Assembly (NCBI RefSeq): GCF_001187535.1
Contig: NZ_LFIO01000691.1
Location: forward strand, 1 to 64,000
Direction: 5' to 3'
Length of the DNA: 64,000 bases
Source: Rhizobium ecuadorense
GTDB lineage: Bacteria; Pseudomonadota; Alphaproteobacteria; Rhizobiales; Rhizobiaceae
The notes under the pieces were generated by a model. The model made no database searches. It worked only from the letters and a program-made list of their open reading frames with translations, and was not told the DNA's origin. Both the position numbers and the translations under genes were made by a program. The first letter of the stretch is position 1; each line of letters opens with the position of its first letter. Of the stretch, positions 15,140-23,914 are shown piece by piece.

Positions 15140-16303
15140 TCAGATGCCGAGGCGTTGTTCGGCGAGGCGGACCCAGTAGGAGATGCCGTGGGCGATGGCG
15201 TCGTCGTTGAAGTCGTAGGCCGGGTTGTGCAGGCCGGCGCTGTCGCCGTTGCCGATGAAGATGAAGGCGCCGGGGCGGGCGTTCAGCATATAGGAGAAAT
15301 CCTCGCCGCCCATCATCGGATCGATCTCGGCGTTGACGTTGCCCTCGCCGGCGATGGTGGTGGCGGTGGCGACCGCATGCTCGGTCTCATCGGGATGGTT
15401 GACGGTGACGGGGTAGTTGCGGTGGAAGCTGATCTCGGCCTCGGCGCCGTGGGCGGCGGCCACACCCTCGACGATCTGGCGGAACCGTGTCTCGGCCAGC
15501 GTGCGCACCTCCGGGTCGAGGGTGCGCACCGTGCCGGCGAAGGTCGCATCGTTCGGAATGACGTTATGGGCGAAACCGGCATTGAATTTGGTCACCGAGA
15601 CGACGACCGCGCTGATCGGATCGGCGGTGCGCGAGGCGATCATCTGCAGGTTGGCGACGATCTGGGCGCCGATGGCGATCGGGTCGATCGTCCGGTGCGG
15701 CTGGGCGGCGTGGCCGCCGCGGCCCTTGATGGTGACGGTGAATTCGTCGGTCGCCGCCATGATCGCGCCCTTGCGGGTGGCGAACTGTCCCACCGGCAGG
15801 CCCGGCAGATTGTGCATGCCGTAGACCTCTTCGATGCCGAAGCGCTCCATCATGCCGTCCTTGACCATCAGGTTGCCGCCGCCGCCGCCCTCTTCGGCGG
15901 GCTGGAAGATGACGGCGATATTGCCGTTGAAATTGCGGGTCTCCGCCAGGTATTTCGCGGCGCCGAGCAGCATGGCGGTGTGGCCGTCATGGCCGCAGGC
16001 ATGCATCTTGCCCGGTGTCTTCGAGGCCCAGGGCTTGCCGGATATTTCGGTCAGCGGCAGGGCGTCCATGTCGGCGCGCAGGCCGACGGTGCGGCGGCCT
16101 TCGCCCTTGCCTCTGATCAGGCCGACGACGCCGGTGCGGCCGATGCCGGTGACGATCTCGTCGACGCCGAATTGCTTGAGTTTTTCAGCGACGAAAGCGG
16201 CGGTGTTCTCAACCGCGAAGAGAAGCTCGGGCCGGGCGTGAATATGGCGGCGCCATTCGGCGACTTCGTCCTGCAATTCGGCGGCTCTGTTCAAAATCGG
16301 CAT
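15140..16303 (-). CDS. M20 family amidohydrolase (hippurate hydrolase-like)
   Basis: Metal-dependent aminoacylase/carboxypeptidase of peptidase family M20D, 387 residues. Metal and catalytic motifs are visible: GLRADMDALPL, HACGHDGHTAMLLGAA, and IFQPAEEGGGG with the catalytic glutamates. The dimerisation domain insert follows (GRGGHAAQPHRTIDPI), and MMGGEDFSYML lies near the end. It removes acyl groups from N-acyl amino acids or similar amides; the substrate is unknown. ATG 16303 is preceded by AGGAA; the upstream extension to 16333 lacks a ribosome site. Confidence 0.92.
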   Translation of the reverse strand: MPILNRAAELQDEVAEWRRHIHARPELLFAVENTAAFVAEKLKQFGVDEIVTGIGRTGVVGLIRGKGEGRRTVGLRADMDALPLTEISGKPWASKTPGKMHACGHDGHTAMLLGAAKYLAETRNFNGNIAVIFQPAEEGGGGGNLMVKDGMMERFGIEEVYGMHNLPGLPVGQFATRKGAIMAATDEFTVTIKGRGGHAAQPHRTIDPIAIGAQIVANLQMIASRTADPISAVVVSVTKFNAGFAHNVIPNDATFAGTVRTLDPEVRTLAETRFRQIVEGVAAAHGAEAEISFHRNYPVTVNHPDETEHAVATATTIAGEGNVNAEIDPMMGGEDFSYMLNARPGAFIFIGNGDSAGLHNPAYDFNDDAIAHGISYWVRLAEQRLGI

Positions 16304-16490
16304 GTTGACGTTCCTGTTATGAAATCCCGGCAAGCTTTCATCGCATCACAAGGGCGTGAGGCGGGGGGTGTGAGGGGCTCAGGCGTGAGCCCTGTGGAAA
16401 TTACTTAGTCAATGACCTTTGCCATGTCATAGCCATATAGGCTAGATAGGTGAAGGTTTCGAGATTTTCCTGATATCCGAAGGACAAAGC

Positions 16491-17624
16491 GTGTCGACGA
16501 GCCACTTCCGTTTGTTTGCCGTTTTGCGGCCGTTGCGTTTCGCGGTCGCCGCGACTGCCGGTTTGCTGGCCTCCATTCCGCTCGCTCACGCCAATCCGCA
16601 TATTCTCGTCGACGTGCAGACCGGCCGGGTGCTCGAGCACGAAGAAGCCTTCCGCAAATGGTATCCGGCCTCGCTGACCAAGCTGATGACCGTCTATACC
16701 GTGTTCGACGCCATCCGCGCCGGCCAGATCAGCCTCGATACGCCTGTCGTGATGAGCAAGCGCGCCGCCGCGCAGCCGGCCGCCAAGATGTATTTCAAGC
16801 CGGGCCAAAAGCTGACGCTCGACAGCGCGCTGAAGATCCTGATGGTGAAATCGGCCAACGACATCGCCGTCGCGGTCGCCGAAGCCATCGGCGGCACGCA
16901 GGAAGGCTTCGTGACGCGGATGAACGGCGAGGCGCTGAAGCTCGGCATGACGGATTCGCATTTCGTCAATCCGAACGGCCTGCCGGGCAAGGGGCAATAT
17001 ACGACGGCGCGCGATCTCGCGGTGCTGACGGTGGCGCTGCGCCGCGATTTTCCGCAATATGCCAGCTATTTCGCGCTTGAGGGTTTCACCAACGGCCAGC
17101 AGAACGTCCCGAGCCTCAACATGCTGATCGGCCGCTTCGCCGGCGCCGACGGCATGAAGACCGGCTTCATCTGCGCCTCGGGCTTCAACCAGATCGGTTC
17201 GGCGACCCGCAACGGCCGCACCATCGTCTCGGTCGTGCTCGGCACCGACAGCCTGGCGGCGCGCGCCGATGCGACGGCGAACCTGCTGCAGAAAGGTTTC
17301 ACATCGCAGTTTCCCGGCAATGAAACGCTGGGTTCGCTGCGGCCCTACGGGCAGGGACAGGACCAGGTGACCGACATCTCAGCCGACATCTGCAGCGCCA
17401 AGGGCGCCAAGATACGCAGCGAAACGCGCGACGAAGTCGGCCGCATGCGGGTGCAGTCGCCCTATATCCTGGAAATGGACCACGATCCGCGCTTCGTCTT
17501 TGCCGGCCTCATTCCCGGTCAGGACCCGCAGCCGGCGGCGCAGCCGGAAAAGGTGGCGACCGGCGATACGGCCGGCGGCATCGCCAACGTGCCGGTGCCG
17601 ATGCCGCGCCCGACGTCTTTCTAA
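16491..17624 (+). CDS. D-alanyl-D-alanine carboxypeptidase (PBP5/6 type, S11)
   Basis: Periplasmic penicillin-binding protein of family S11, 377 residues, trimming the terminal D-Ala of peptidoglycan stem peptides. A signal peptide ending near residue 35 (SIPLAHA) precedes the three active-site motifs: S61-LTK64, S121-AN and K223-TG. The C-terminal extension is Pro/Ala-rich rather than a typical PBP5 amphipathic anchor. It starts at GTG 16491 with AAGGA six bases upstream. The CobW-like gene follows after 25 bases on the same strand. Confidence 0.93.
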   Translation: MSTSHFRLFAVLRPLRFAVAATAGLLASIPLAHANPHILVDVQTGRVLEHEEAFRKWYPASLTKLMTVYTVFDAIRAGQISLDTPVVMSKRAAAQPAAKMYFKPGQKLTLDSALKILMVKSANDIAVAVAEAIGGTQEGFVTRMNGEALKLGMTDSHFVNPNGLPGKGQYTTARDLAVLTVALRRDFPQYASYFALEGFTNGQQNVPSLNMLIGRFAGADGMKTGFICASGFNQIGSATRNGRTIVSVVLGTDSLAARADATANLLQKGFTSQFPGNETLGSLRPYGQGQDQVTDISADICSAKGAKIRSETRDEVGRMRVQSPYILEMDHDPRFVFAGLIPGQDPQPAAQPEKVATGDTAGGIANVPVPMPRPTSF

Positions 17625-17649
17625 GATCAGCTTTTTAAGGTCAAACGAC

Positions 17650-18822
17650 ATGAGCGCGCTCAACGACAGGATTCCGGTCACCATCCTGACCGGCTTTCTC
17701 GGCGCCGGCAAATCGACCCTGCTCAACCGCATCCTCAAAGATCCGGCGATGAAGGAGGCGGCCGTCATCATCAATGAATTCGGCGATGTCGGCATCGATC
17801 ATCTGCTGGTCGAAAGCTCCGGCGATTCGATCATCGAACTCTCCGACGGCTGCCTCTGCTGCACCGTGCGCGGCGAGCTGGTGGATACGCTGGCAAACCT
17901 GATGGATGCCGTGCAGACGGGCCGGGTCAAGCCGGTAAAGCGTGTCGTCATCGAAACGACCGGCCTTGCCGATCCCGCCCCGGTCATGCAGGCGATCATG
18001 GGAAATCCGATCATCGCCCAAAATTTCGAGCTCGACGGCGTCGTGACCGTGGTCGATGCGGTGAACGGGCTGCAGACCCTCGACAATCACGAGGAAGCGC
18101 GCAAACAGGCGGCGGTCGCCGACCGGCTGATCGTCTCGAAGAAGGCGATGACTGAGGCAACCGACGGGCTGGAAAAGCGCCTGCGGGCGCTCAATCCGCG
18201 CGCGGCGATGATGGATGCCGACAGCACTGAGGCCGGCAGCGCCGCGGTGCTCGTCAACGGGCTCTACGATCCAGCGACCAAGATCGCCGATGTCGGCCGC
18301 TGGCTGCAGGACGAGGATGCGCACGAGGCGCATCACCATAATGCTCACGATCATCATCATGATGGGGATCACGACGGCCACCACCATCACCACCATGATC
18401 ATGGCGATCACGCGCATCAGGACCCGCACGACGTCAACCGTCACGATACCTCGATCCGCTCCTTCTCGATCATCGAGGAAAAGCCGATCGATCCGATGGC
18501 GCTCGACATGTTCATCGATCTCCTGCGCTCGGCCCATGGCGAGAAGCTGCTCAGGATGAAGGCGATCGTGTCCGTCTCCGACCGGCCGGACCGGCCGCTG
18601 GTGCTGCATGGGGTGCAAAGCATCTTCCATCCGCCGGTGCGGCTTGCCGCCTGGCCGGATCCCGGCGACCGGCGCACACGCATGGTGCTGATCACCAAGG
18701 ACCTGCCGGAAGCCTTCGTCAAGGATCTGTTCGACGCCTTTCTCGGCAAGCCGCGCATCGACATGCCCGATCGCGCGGCGCTATCCGACAATCCGCTCGC
18801 CATTCCCGGCATGCGAATTTAA
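17650..18822 (+). CDS. CobW/YjiA-family GTPase (metallochaperone)
   Basis: G3E GTPase of the CobW/COG0523 group, 390 residues. It has Walker A GFLGAGKST (residues 15-23), the metal-binding CxCC motif C68-L-C70-C71, ETTGLADP as Walker B region, and a C-terminal CobW_C domain (residues about 270-375). Between the domains lies a long His/Asp-rich stretch (about residues 223-266), typical of members that bind zinc or other divalent metals. Members of this family insert or allocate Zn, Co or Ni; the target is not evident, though it is not next to cobST. It overlaps the convergent TusA-like gene by four bases. Confidence 0.9.
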   Translation: MSALNDRIPVTILTGFLGAGKSTLLNRILKDPAMKEAAVIINEFGDVGIDHLLVESSGDSIIELSDGCLCCTVRGELVDTLANLMDAVQTGRVKPVKRVVIETTGLADPAPVMQAIMGNPIIAQNFELDGVVTVVDAVNGLQTLDNHEEARKQAAVADRLIVSKKAMTEATDGLEKRLRALNPRAAMMDADSTEAGSAAVLVNGLYDPATKIADVGRWLQDEDAHEAHHHNAHDHHHDGDHDGHHHHHHDHGDHAHQDPHDVNRHDTSIRSFSIIEEKPIDPMALDMFIDLLRSAHGEKLLRMKAIVSVSDRPDRPLVLHGVQSIFHPPVRLAAWPDPGDRRTRMVLITKDLPEAFVKDLFDAFLGKPRIDMPDRAALSDNPLAIPGMRI

Positions 18823-19043
18823 CCCTTTCGGATCAGGAAGCGGTGGCCGGTTTCGGTCTTTTCGGTCTCGACCAGTTCGTGGCCGTCCTCATTGCAGAAA
18901 TGCGGCATGTCGATCACCGCCAGCGGATCGGTGGTGTCGACGCGGATAAGCGTGCCGCTTGCCATGGCGGCAAGTTTCTTGCGTGTCTTGATCACGGGGA
19001 AGGGGCATTTCAGGCCGCGAAGATCGTAGAGAACGGGGCTCAA
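18819..19043 (-). CDS. TusA/SirA-family sulfurtransferase-like protein
   Basis: 74-residue protein with the family's CPxP motif in LYDLRGLKCPFPVIKTRKKL; the cysteine is the persulfide carrier in characterised TusA. The first usable start is TTG 19043, six bases after the stop of the L,D-transpeptidase gene upstream, and there is no ATG or GTG between that point and the motif. It therefore looks like the last gene of that transcript. Its 3' end overlaps the convergent CobW gene by four bases. Confidence 0.85.
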   Translation of the reverse strand: MSPVLYDLRGLKCPFPVIKTRKKLAAMASGTLIRVDTTDPLAVIDMPHFCNEDGHELVETEKTETGHRFLIRKG

Positions 19044-19048
19044 GCCGT

Positions 19049-20281
19049 TCAGTTCCGCGCCCAGAATTTCCAGAACGGCTTCTTTGCCGCGACCTCAGCG
19101 GTTTCCTGCGGTTCGGGCGCCGTATAGGCCAGAGGGTTCGGCGTCGGCACCGGCACGGCCTCGGGCGCCGCGGCGGCGACGGCCAGTGGCTGCGTCTGCG
19201 GCTGGGCAGGGGCGAGAGGTGTCGCGCCCGGCGCGGTCTTGGAAGCAATGCCCTGGGCGGTGCGCTTGGCCATCAGGTCTTCGAGTTCGGCGACCTTGAC
19301 CATGCGGCCGGCTTCCAGCGAGGTGCCGGTCGGCGCATAAGCGAGTTCGCGGCCCTTGCGCGTCTTGGCGACGACGGCCTTGCGCTCGGCTTCGGAGGGG
19401 TCGTACCAGGCCATGCCGTCGAATTTGCCCATCGCCTTGGCATAATCGGCATCATAGGTCTTGCCGTAGGCGGCAAGGGCTGCCGTCAGCGCCGGCGGCG
19501 TCGACATGGCAGGGCATTTGCCGGCGGCATTGAAGGCGCCGCCATCGGTTGCCTGCTGGTTGAAGACATATTTCTTCTCGCAGACGGCCACCTCGGGCGG
19601 GCGTTTCGTCACTTCGAAATTGTCGTAGCCGACCTTCAGCATCTTCCAGAAGTCGTAGCTCGAGTCGAGCCGATGCTTGACCATGTTTTCCGCCGTCATG
19701 CGGAAGGGGAAGGCCTGCAGCTGCACCGTCGCCTGGCCGCCCTTGAAGGCGTCGCGGGCAAAGGCGTAAATTTCAAGCACCTGCTGGTCGGTCATCGAAT
19801 AGCAGCCGGAGGACGAGCAGGCGCCATGGATCATCAGATCGGAGCCGGTGCGGCCGTTGGCCGCGTCGTAGCGGTTCGGGAAGCCGGTGTTGATCGCTAG
19901 ATAATATTTGGAATTGGGGTTCAGGTTGGCGCGCGTCAGGTCGTAGAAACCTTCCGGCGCCTGCCGGTCGCCGGTCTTGACCTTCGGGCCGAGACGGCCG
20001 GACCAGGCGCAGATCTTGTAGTCGGCGATCTTGTCGAAACGGTTATCGGTCTTCGCCTTCCAGATCTCCATGGCACCTTCTTCCTTGAAGATGCGGATCA
20101 TGATCGGCGAATTGCGGTCCATGCCCTTGGCGGACATGGCCGTGAGGATATGGGGAGGAAGCGGCTGCTCGACCTTGTTCTTGACCTTGGAGAGATCGAC
20201 CTGCGCGGTTTCCAACGCGTCATTGCAGCCGGTCAGAGCCAGCGCCATGAGGGAAACATAGGCAAAATAACGTATGCGCAT
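19049..20281 (-). CDS. YafK-like L,D-transpeptidase lipoprotein
   Basis: Murein L,D-transpeptidase-type protein, 410 residues. The start at ATG 20281 gives a lipoprotein signal peptide with lipobox LALTGC (Cys19), so it is membrane-anchored in the periplasm. The YkuD-type catalytic motif reads IHGACSSSGCYSMT with Cys160 as predicted nucleophile. The C-terminal third (after about residue 300) is Ala/Pro/Gln-rich and probably unstructured, ending in FWKFWARN. In E. coli, the related YafK (DpaA) removes Braun lipoprotein from peptidoglycan; whether this member ligates or cleaves is not decided by sequence. Confidence 0.88.
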   Translation of the reverse strand: MRIRYFAYVSLMALALTGCNDALETAQVDLSKVKNKVEQPLPPHILTAMSAKGMDRNSPIMIRIFKEEGAMEIWKAKTDNRFDKIADYKICAWSGRLGPKVKTGDRQAPEGFYDLTRANLNPNSKYYLAINTGFPNRYDAANGRTGSDLMIHGACSSSGCYSMTDQQVLEIYAFARDAFKGGQATVQLQAFPFRMTAENMVKHRLDSSYDFWKMLKVGYDNFEVTKRPPEVAVCEKKYVFNQQATDGGAFNAAGKCPAMSTPPALTAALAAYGKTYDADYAKAMGKFDGMAWYDPSEAERKAVVAKTRKGRELAYAPTGTSLEAGRMVKVAELEDLMAKRTAQGIASKTAPGATPLAPAQPQTQPLAVAAAAPEAVPVPTPNPLAYTAPEPQETAEVAAKKPFWKFWARN

Positions 20282-20590
20282 CCAAATTAGCCCATAAAGA
20301 TAATGCGACCCGGTCCGCCTATGGAGTTCGGGCATCAGACGGAATCATAGGCGGCTTATACTTTATAAATCCTTACCAGCCTATGACGTGCCCTGAACAT
20401 CCCCGCAAGCGCGAATGTTACAGATAATATCAATGTGGCCAAGGTTTGGCCCCAATCGGTGAAAGCCGAACTTGTTTCGGACATGATGCCGAAAAGTCTC
20501 AGCGATTTTCGGGCGGCACCATGCGCCGGAGTCGGCTCGGCGTCTTGGAGATTGGCCCGCCGCCGCAGACGGTAAGCCACCGTCGGGTGG
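20282..20590. other. Intergenic region with palindromic repeat copy A
   Basis: No confident gene. A minus-strand frame from ATG 20484 to 20356 would encode 42 residues with a hydrophobic stretch (LATLILSVTFALAGMF) but lacks a clear ribosome site and starts inside the repeat at 20481-20525. Confidence 0.45.
20481..20525. repeat. Dispersed palindromic intergenic repeat, copy A
   Basis: CATGATGCCGAAAAGTCTCA, then GCGATTTTCGGGCGGCACCA, then TGC. The core pattern is ATGATGCCGAAAAG...GAGCGGTTTTCGG...CATGC, and it recurs at 52990-53040 (inverted) and 57534-57577. The inner part is imperfectly self-complementary (CCGAAAA/TTTTCGG). Confidence 0.65.
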
Positions 20591-20697
20591 TCAATCGCTT
20601 GACGCATCTCCTGGACATGCCGGCGGCGCGCCAAATTGCCGAAGATATTCGCGGCTGAATTGGGAGGCGCTCTCGTATCCAACCGCGAACGCTTGTT
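20591..20697 (-). pseudogene. AraC-family regulator C-terminal remnant
   Basis: An open minus-strand stretch encodes QQAFAVGYESASQFSREYLR followed by QFGAPPACPGDASSD and a stop. This is the second HTH and C-terminus of an AraC protein, nearly the same as in the gene at 21858-22751 (VAFAVGYESASQFSREYLRQ, then FGAPPAR). No upstream domains are attached. It lies just downstream of the SDR gene and is evidently the tail of a deleted paralogue. Confidence 0.7.
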
Positions 20698-20814
20698 GAA
20701 TTTGCCACGGAACCTTCCTCCTCCGAAGGCGCTGCCCGTGGCTTCGGGCACCGCGGAGAACCGTATTTGCTGTATCGAAGCCGGGCCCGTTGGGACGGGC
20801 CCGGCCAGAACAGA

Positions 20815-21567
20815 TCAGCGGTTCAGTGTGCGCCCGCCGTCGACCACGATTTCTGTGCCGATCGTCCATGCGGATTCGTCGGATGCCAGATAGACGACGG
20901 CCTTGGCAACCTCGGCCGCGACGCCGAAGCGGCCGAGCGGGATCGTCGAGACGATGTCCTTGTTCACCTGGTCCCGATAGGCGTCGGGAATGCCGAGCTT
21001 GTCGTAGAGCGGGGTTTCGACCGGGCCGGGGCTGACTGCATTGACGCGGATGCCGCGCGGCAGGAGTTCGGAGGAGAGAGTCTTTGACAGGTTGAGGAAG
21101 GCCGCCTTGGTGGCGCCGTAGACGGAGGAGTTGACGGCGCCGACATGGGCGTTGACCGAGGTGTTGAGCACCACCGAGGCGGGCTGGGCGAAGACCGGCA
21201 GCAGAGCCTGGATCAGAAAGTAGGGGCCGCGCACGTTGATGGCAAAGGATTGATTGAAGGCTTCCTCAGTCCAGGCTTCGATCGGCTGCCAGATCGAGAT
21301 GCCGGCATTGAGAAAGGCAACGTCCAACTGTCCGTAATGCTCCTTCACCGCATTTGCGAGCCCGCGCTGCGCCTCGACGCTCGCGCTGTCGGCCTTCAGA
21401 ACCAAAACCTCGGGCCCGAGCGCGGATTTCGCCTTTTCGATGGAATCCGGGTTGTTGCCGGTCACGATGACGCGGGCGCCTTCATTCAAAAACTGCTTTG
21501 CGGTTTCGAGACCAATGCCCGAAGTGCCACCGGTGATCAGGGTACGTTTTCCATTAAGACGTGTCAT
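20815..21567 (-). CDS. SDR-family oxidoreductase
   Basis: Classical short-chain dehydrogenase/reductase, 250 residues. It has the NAD(P)-binding TGGTSGIG motif near residue 13, LNAGI (NAG motif), the active-site Ser and YGATK (Y-x-x-x-K), and the C-terminal IVVDGGRTL. The substrate is unknown. A divergent-order AraC gene lies 290 bases upstream on the same strand and an AraC remnant lies downstream, so it may belong to an AraC regulon for electrophile or aromatic-compound response. Confidence 0.9.
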   Translation of the reverse strand: MTRLNGKRTLITGGTSGIGLETAKQFLNEGARVIVTGNNPDSIEKAKSALGPEVLVLKADSASVEAQRGLANAVKEHYGQLDVAFLNAGISIWQPIEAWTEEAFNQSFAINVRGPYFLIQALLPVFAQPASVVLNTSVNAHVGAVNSSVYGATKAAFLNLSKTLSSELLPRGIRVNAVSPGPVETPLYDKLGIPDAYRDQVNKDIVSTIPLGRFGVAAEVAKAVVYLASDESAWTIGTEIVVDGGRTLNR

Positions 21568-21663
21568 AAATGTTGCTCGTTTCTTTAGATTCTAGTCTCG
21601 ACTAACAACGGCGTTGCTTTTCTCAATCGCTTTACGCGTCGATCGCCCTCTAGATAAACGAGA

Positions 21664-21683
21664 GGCGGGATTTCAGTCCCGCC
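21664..21683 (-). terminator. Hairpin after the AraC gene
   Basis: GGCGGGA - TTTCAG - TCCCGCC is a perfect 7-bp stem between the AraC gene (stop at 21858) and the SDR start. There is no strong T-run on the minus strand, so this is a weak terminator candidate. Confidence 0.4.
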
Positions 21684-21857
21684 CAATAGGCTCAACATCT
21701 TGCCTAATCATCTCAGGTTTTTTTAACCAGCCTGAACGCGGGATGATGCGTAGCTGCCCGGTTTCGACAGGCCATCCGCCCTTCTTCCGTCTGCAAATCG
21801 CAAGATTTAATGTCGGCCTCCACCCTAGGAAGGCTGCCGGTGATCGAGGACCAAGCA

Positions 21858-22751
21858 CTAAACGGGGTTGCTTATCGAATGCCTGAGTTGACGCACGTCG
21901 CGCGCGGGTGGCGCACCGAACTGCCTCAGATATTCGCGGCTAAACTGCGAGGCACTCTCATAACCGACGGCAAAGGCCACGTCGGAGGCGCTGTGATCGC
22001 CCGCGAGCAGCAGCTGGCGAGCCTCCTGAAGACGAAGCTGCTTCTGATACTGGACCGGGCTGAGGCTGGTCAGCGCCACGAAATGCCGGTGCAGACTGGC
22101 ACGGCTCATGCCGCTGACATCGCACAATGCCTCGATCCGCAACCGGGTGTTCTGATGGTCGCGGATCCATTCAACGGCACGGCGGATGCGACCAAGCGCG
22201 CCTTCAGGCTGCGCGATATGGCGCAGCAAGCGGCCCTGCGGTCCCTGGAGGAGACGATAGAGCAATTCGCGCTCTGCCATCGGAGCCAGAACAGGTATGT
22301 CGCTCGGGGTATCGAGCAAGGTAAGCAGACGCAGCAGCGTGTCGCGTAGCGGCGGTGTCATTGAATTGATCGCGATCCCGATACCGGGCGCATCAGGATC
22401 GCGGATCGGCGGCATGTCGGCCGCAATTTGAGACAGCAGCGACGGGTCCAAGACCAGTGACACCGAGATATAAGGCCGCCCGTCATCGGCATTGTGGATT
22501 TGGCCGCTCAGGGGAAGATCCAGAGCGCTGACGAGGTATTGCGCTGAGTCGTAGCGCAGCAAATTGTCGTGGATCGCCACATCTTTCGATCCCTGCAGGA
22601 TGAAGCAGATCATGGATCGGTAGAGGCAGGGCGACGTGCCTGAGGTCGCTTGTCCGACTCCGATCTCCAATCGTGGGATCTGAGTGATCGTTATGCCCGA
22701 TCGCGCGTGTCGCAGGGCAATGTCGATATGAGGTTGAAGGTGCTCGTTCAT
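21858..22751 (-). CDS. AraC-family transcriptional regulator (AraC_N type)
   Basis: 297 residues from ATG 22751. The N-terminal AraC_N/cupin-like domain (PCLYRSMICFILQGSKDVAI region) is followed by two C-terminal helix-turn-helix units: LRIEALCDVSGMSRASLHRH and ASDVAFAVGYESASQFSREY. This subtype commonly controls neighbouring oxidoreductases in response to toxic small molecules. It is transcribed away from the GST/isochorismatase cluster across a 172-base gap and toward the SDR, so either side could be its target. It is similar in layout to the AraC gene at 29938-30855. Confidence 0.92.
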   Translation of the reverse strand: MNEHLQPHIDIALRHARSGITITQIPRLEIGVGQATSGTSPCLYRSMICFILQGSKDVAIHDNLLRYDSAQYLVSALDLPLSGQIHNADDGRPYISVSLVLDPSLLSQIAADMPPIRDPDAPGIGIAINSMTPPLRDTLLRLLTLLDTPSDIPVLAPMAERELLYRLLQGPQGRLLRHIAQPEGALGRIRRAVEWIRDHQNTRLRIEALCDVSGMSRASLHRHFVALTSLSPVQYQKQLRLQEARQLLLAGDHSASDVAFAVGYESASQFSREYLRQFGAPPARDVRQLRHSISNPV

Positions 22752-22923
22752 AAACCCTCTATGCCATGGCTCTTTGAAGAAAAAAAGACCTTGAGACAAT
22801 CGGGCAAGAGATTGAGAGCTTTGGGCGGGCGGGCGACGCCTCAGCGGACTATCTCACTCTTATCGGAACGAAGCCGCAGCGGCACCGAGTTCCTCGCCAA
22901 ACAAGCTTACGAAAGAGCGAGTA

Positions 22924-23139
22924 ATGACCAGACAGATCGCCATCATCACCGGCGCTAGCCGGGGCCTCGGCCGCAACATGGTGGTGCATCTCGCCCGGCC
23001 CTTCGTGGCGCAGGGCATCGCGCTCGGCCGGGTCGGGCAGCCAGACGATATCAGCGGCGCGGTTGCGGCCATCCTGTCCGACGAGATGGGCTGGGCGAAC
23101 GGCGCCACCTTCGACATTTGGGGCGGGCAGCTGCTCTGA
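22924..23139 (+). pseudogene. SDR gene with large in-frame internal deletion (71 codons)
   Basis: The frame starts with a normal SDR N-terminus, MTRQIAIITGASRGLGRNMV, and after VHLA passes directly into an SDR C-terminus: GIALGRVGQPDDISGAVAAI, then LSDEMGWANGATFDIWGGQLL. About 170 residues holding the rest of the Rossmann core and the catalytic Ser-Tyr-Lys are missing, and the frame stays open. The ribosome-site region (AAAGAGCGAG) and position as first gene of the cluster are kept. It may be translated but cannot be a dehydrogenase. Confidence 0.8.
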
Positions 23140-23188
23140 CGGCCGGCCCGTTCCACACCCTTCCACGACAAAAGATCGAGAGACCATC

Positions 23189-23863
23189 ATGACCGCAACG
23201 CGCCTGACGCTCATCAGCCACCCGCTCTGCCCCTTCGTTCAGCGGGCCGCAATCGTCCTTCTGGAAAAGGGTGTGCCCTTCGACCGGATCAATGTCGATC
23301 TTTCGGCAAAGCCCGACTGGTTCCTGGCGCTTTCGCCGACCGGCAAGGTTCCGCTGCTGAAGATCGCCCGGGCCGGCGCCGAGGACGCCATTCTCTTCGA
23401 AAGCATGGTGATCTGCGAATATCTCGAGGAAACGGAGCGCAGCACAGCGATGTATCCGGAGGATCCGCTGCTGCGCGCCCGGCAGCGGGCGTGGATCGAA
23501 TTCGCCAGCCAGACCATGACGGATGGCTGGCAGTTCCTCCACTCCGTCGACGCCGCGACCGCCGACGCCCGCAGAGCCGCGTTTCGCGACCGGCTGCGCA
23601 AGCTCGAAGCGGAACTGGGCGCCGGCCCCTATTTCGCCGGCTCCGCCTTCGGCATGGTCGATGCGATCTATGCCCCGCTGTTTCGCTATTTCGCCATCAT
23701 TCAGCCCGCGGCGGCGCAGCCGATCTTCGACGGCCTGCCGCGGGTCTCGGCCTGGCGCGCGGCGCTGGCTTCGCGCTCCAGCGTCAAGGAGGCCGTGGTG
23801 GACGATTATGCTGCGCGCTTCCGCGACCATCTGCGCCAGAACGGGGCCCTCGTCGCCGCCTGA
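23189..23863 (+). CDS. Glutathione S-transferase family protein
   Basis: 224 residues: an N-terminal thioredoxin-like GST domain with a CPF motif (SHPLCPFVQRAAIVLLEKGV, then PLLKI with cis-Pro), the glutathione-binding ESMVICEYLE, and a helical C-terminal domain. The CPFxQR pattern is that of the omega/Xi-like and DHAR-like classes, where the Cys is catalytic. Probably a reductive or conjugating detoxification enzyme in the cluster that follows the deleted SDR; the substrate is unknown. Confidence 0.9.
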   Translation: MTATRLTLISHPLCPFVQRAAIVLLEKGVPFDRINVDLSAKPDWFLALSPTGKVPLLKIARAGAEDAILFESMVICEYLEETERSTAMYPEDPLLRARQRAWIEFASQTMTDGWQFLHSVDAATADARRAAFRDRLRKLEAELGAGPYFAGSAFGMVDAIYAPLFRYFAIIQPAAAQPIFDGLPRVSAWRAALASRSSVKEAVVDDYAARFRDHLRQNGALVAA

Positions 23864-23914
23864 CGCTGCACGTCATCTCTTGCACAACCCGCTTTTCTAC
23901 CAAGGAGTATCATC

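Noticed and set aside
15134..16408. 424-codon plus-strand frame
   Set aside because: Antisense to the M20 amidohydrolase; Gly/Ala/Asp/Val composition is typical of a shadow frame.
18316..18450. Short tandem repeat suggesting a CRISPR or satellite
   Set aside because: The CAT/CAC repeats are His codons within the CobW gene.
20356..20484. 42-codon minus-strand frame with hydrophobic stretch
   Set aside because: Starts inside a dispersed repeat and lacks a clear ribosome site.
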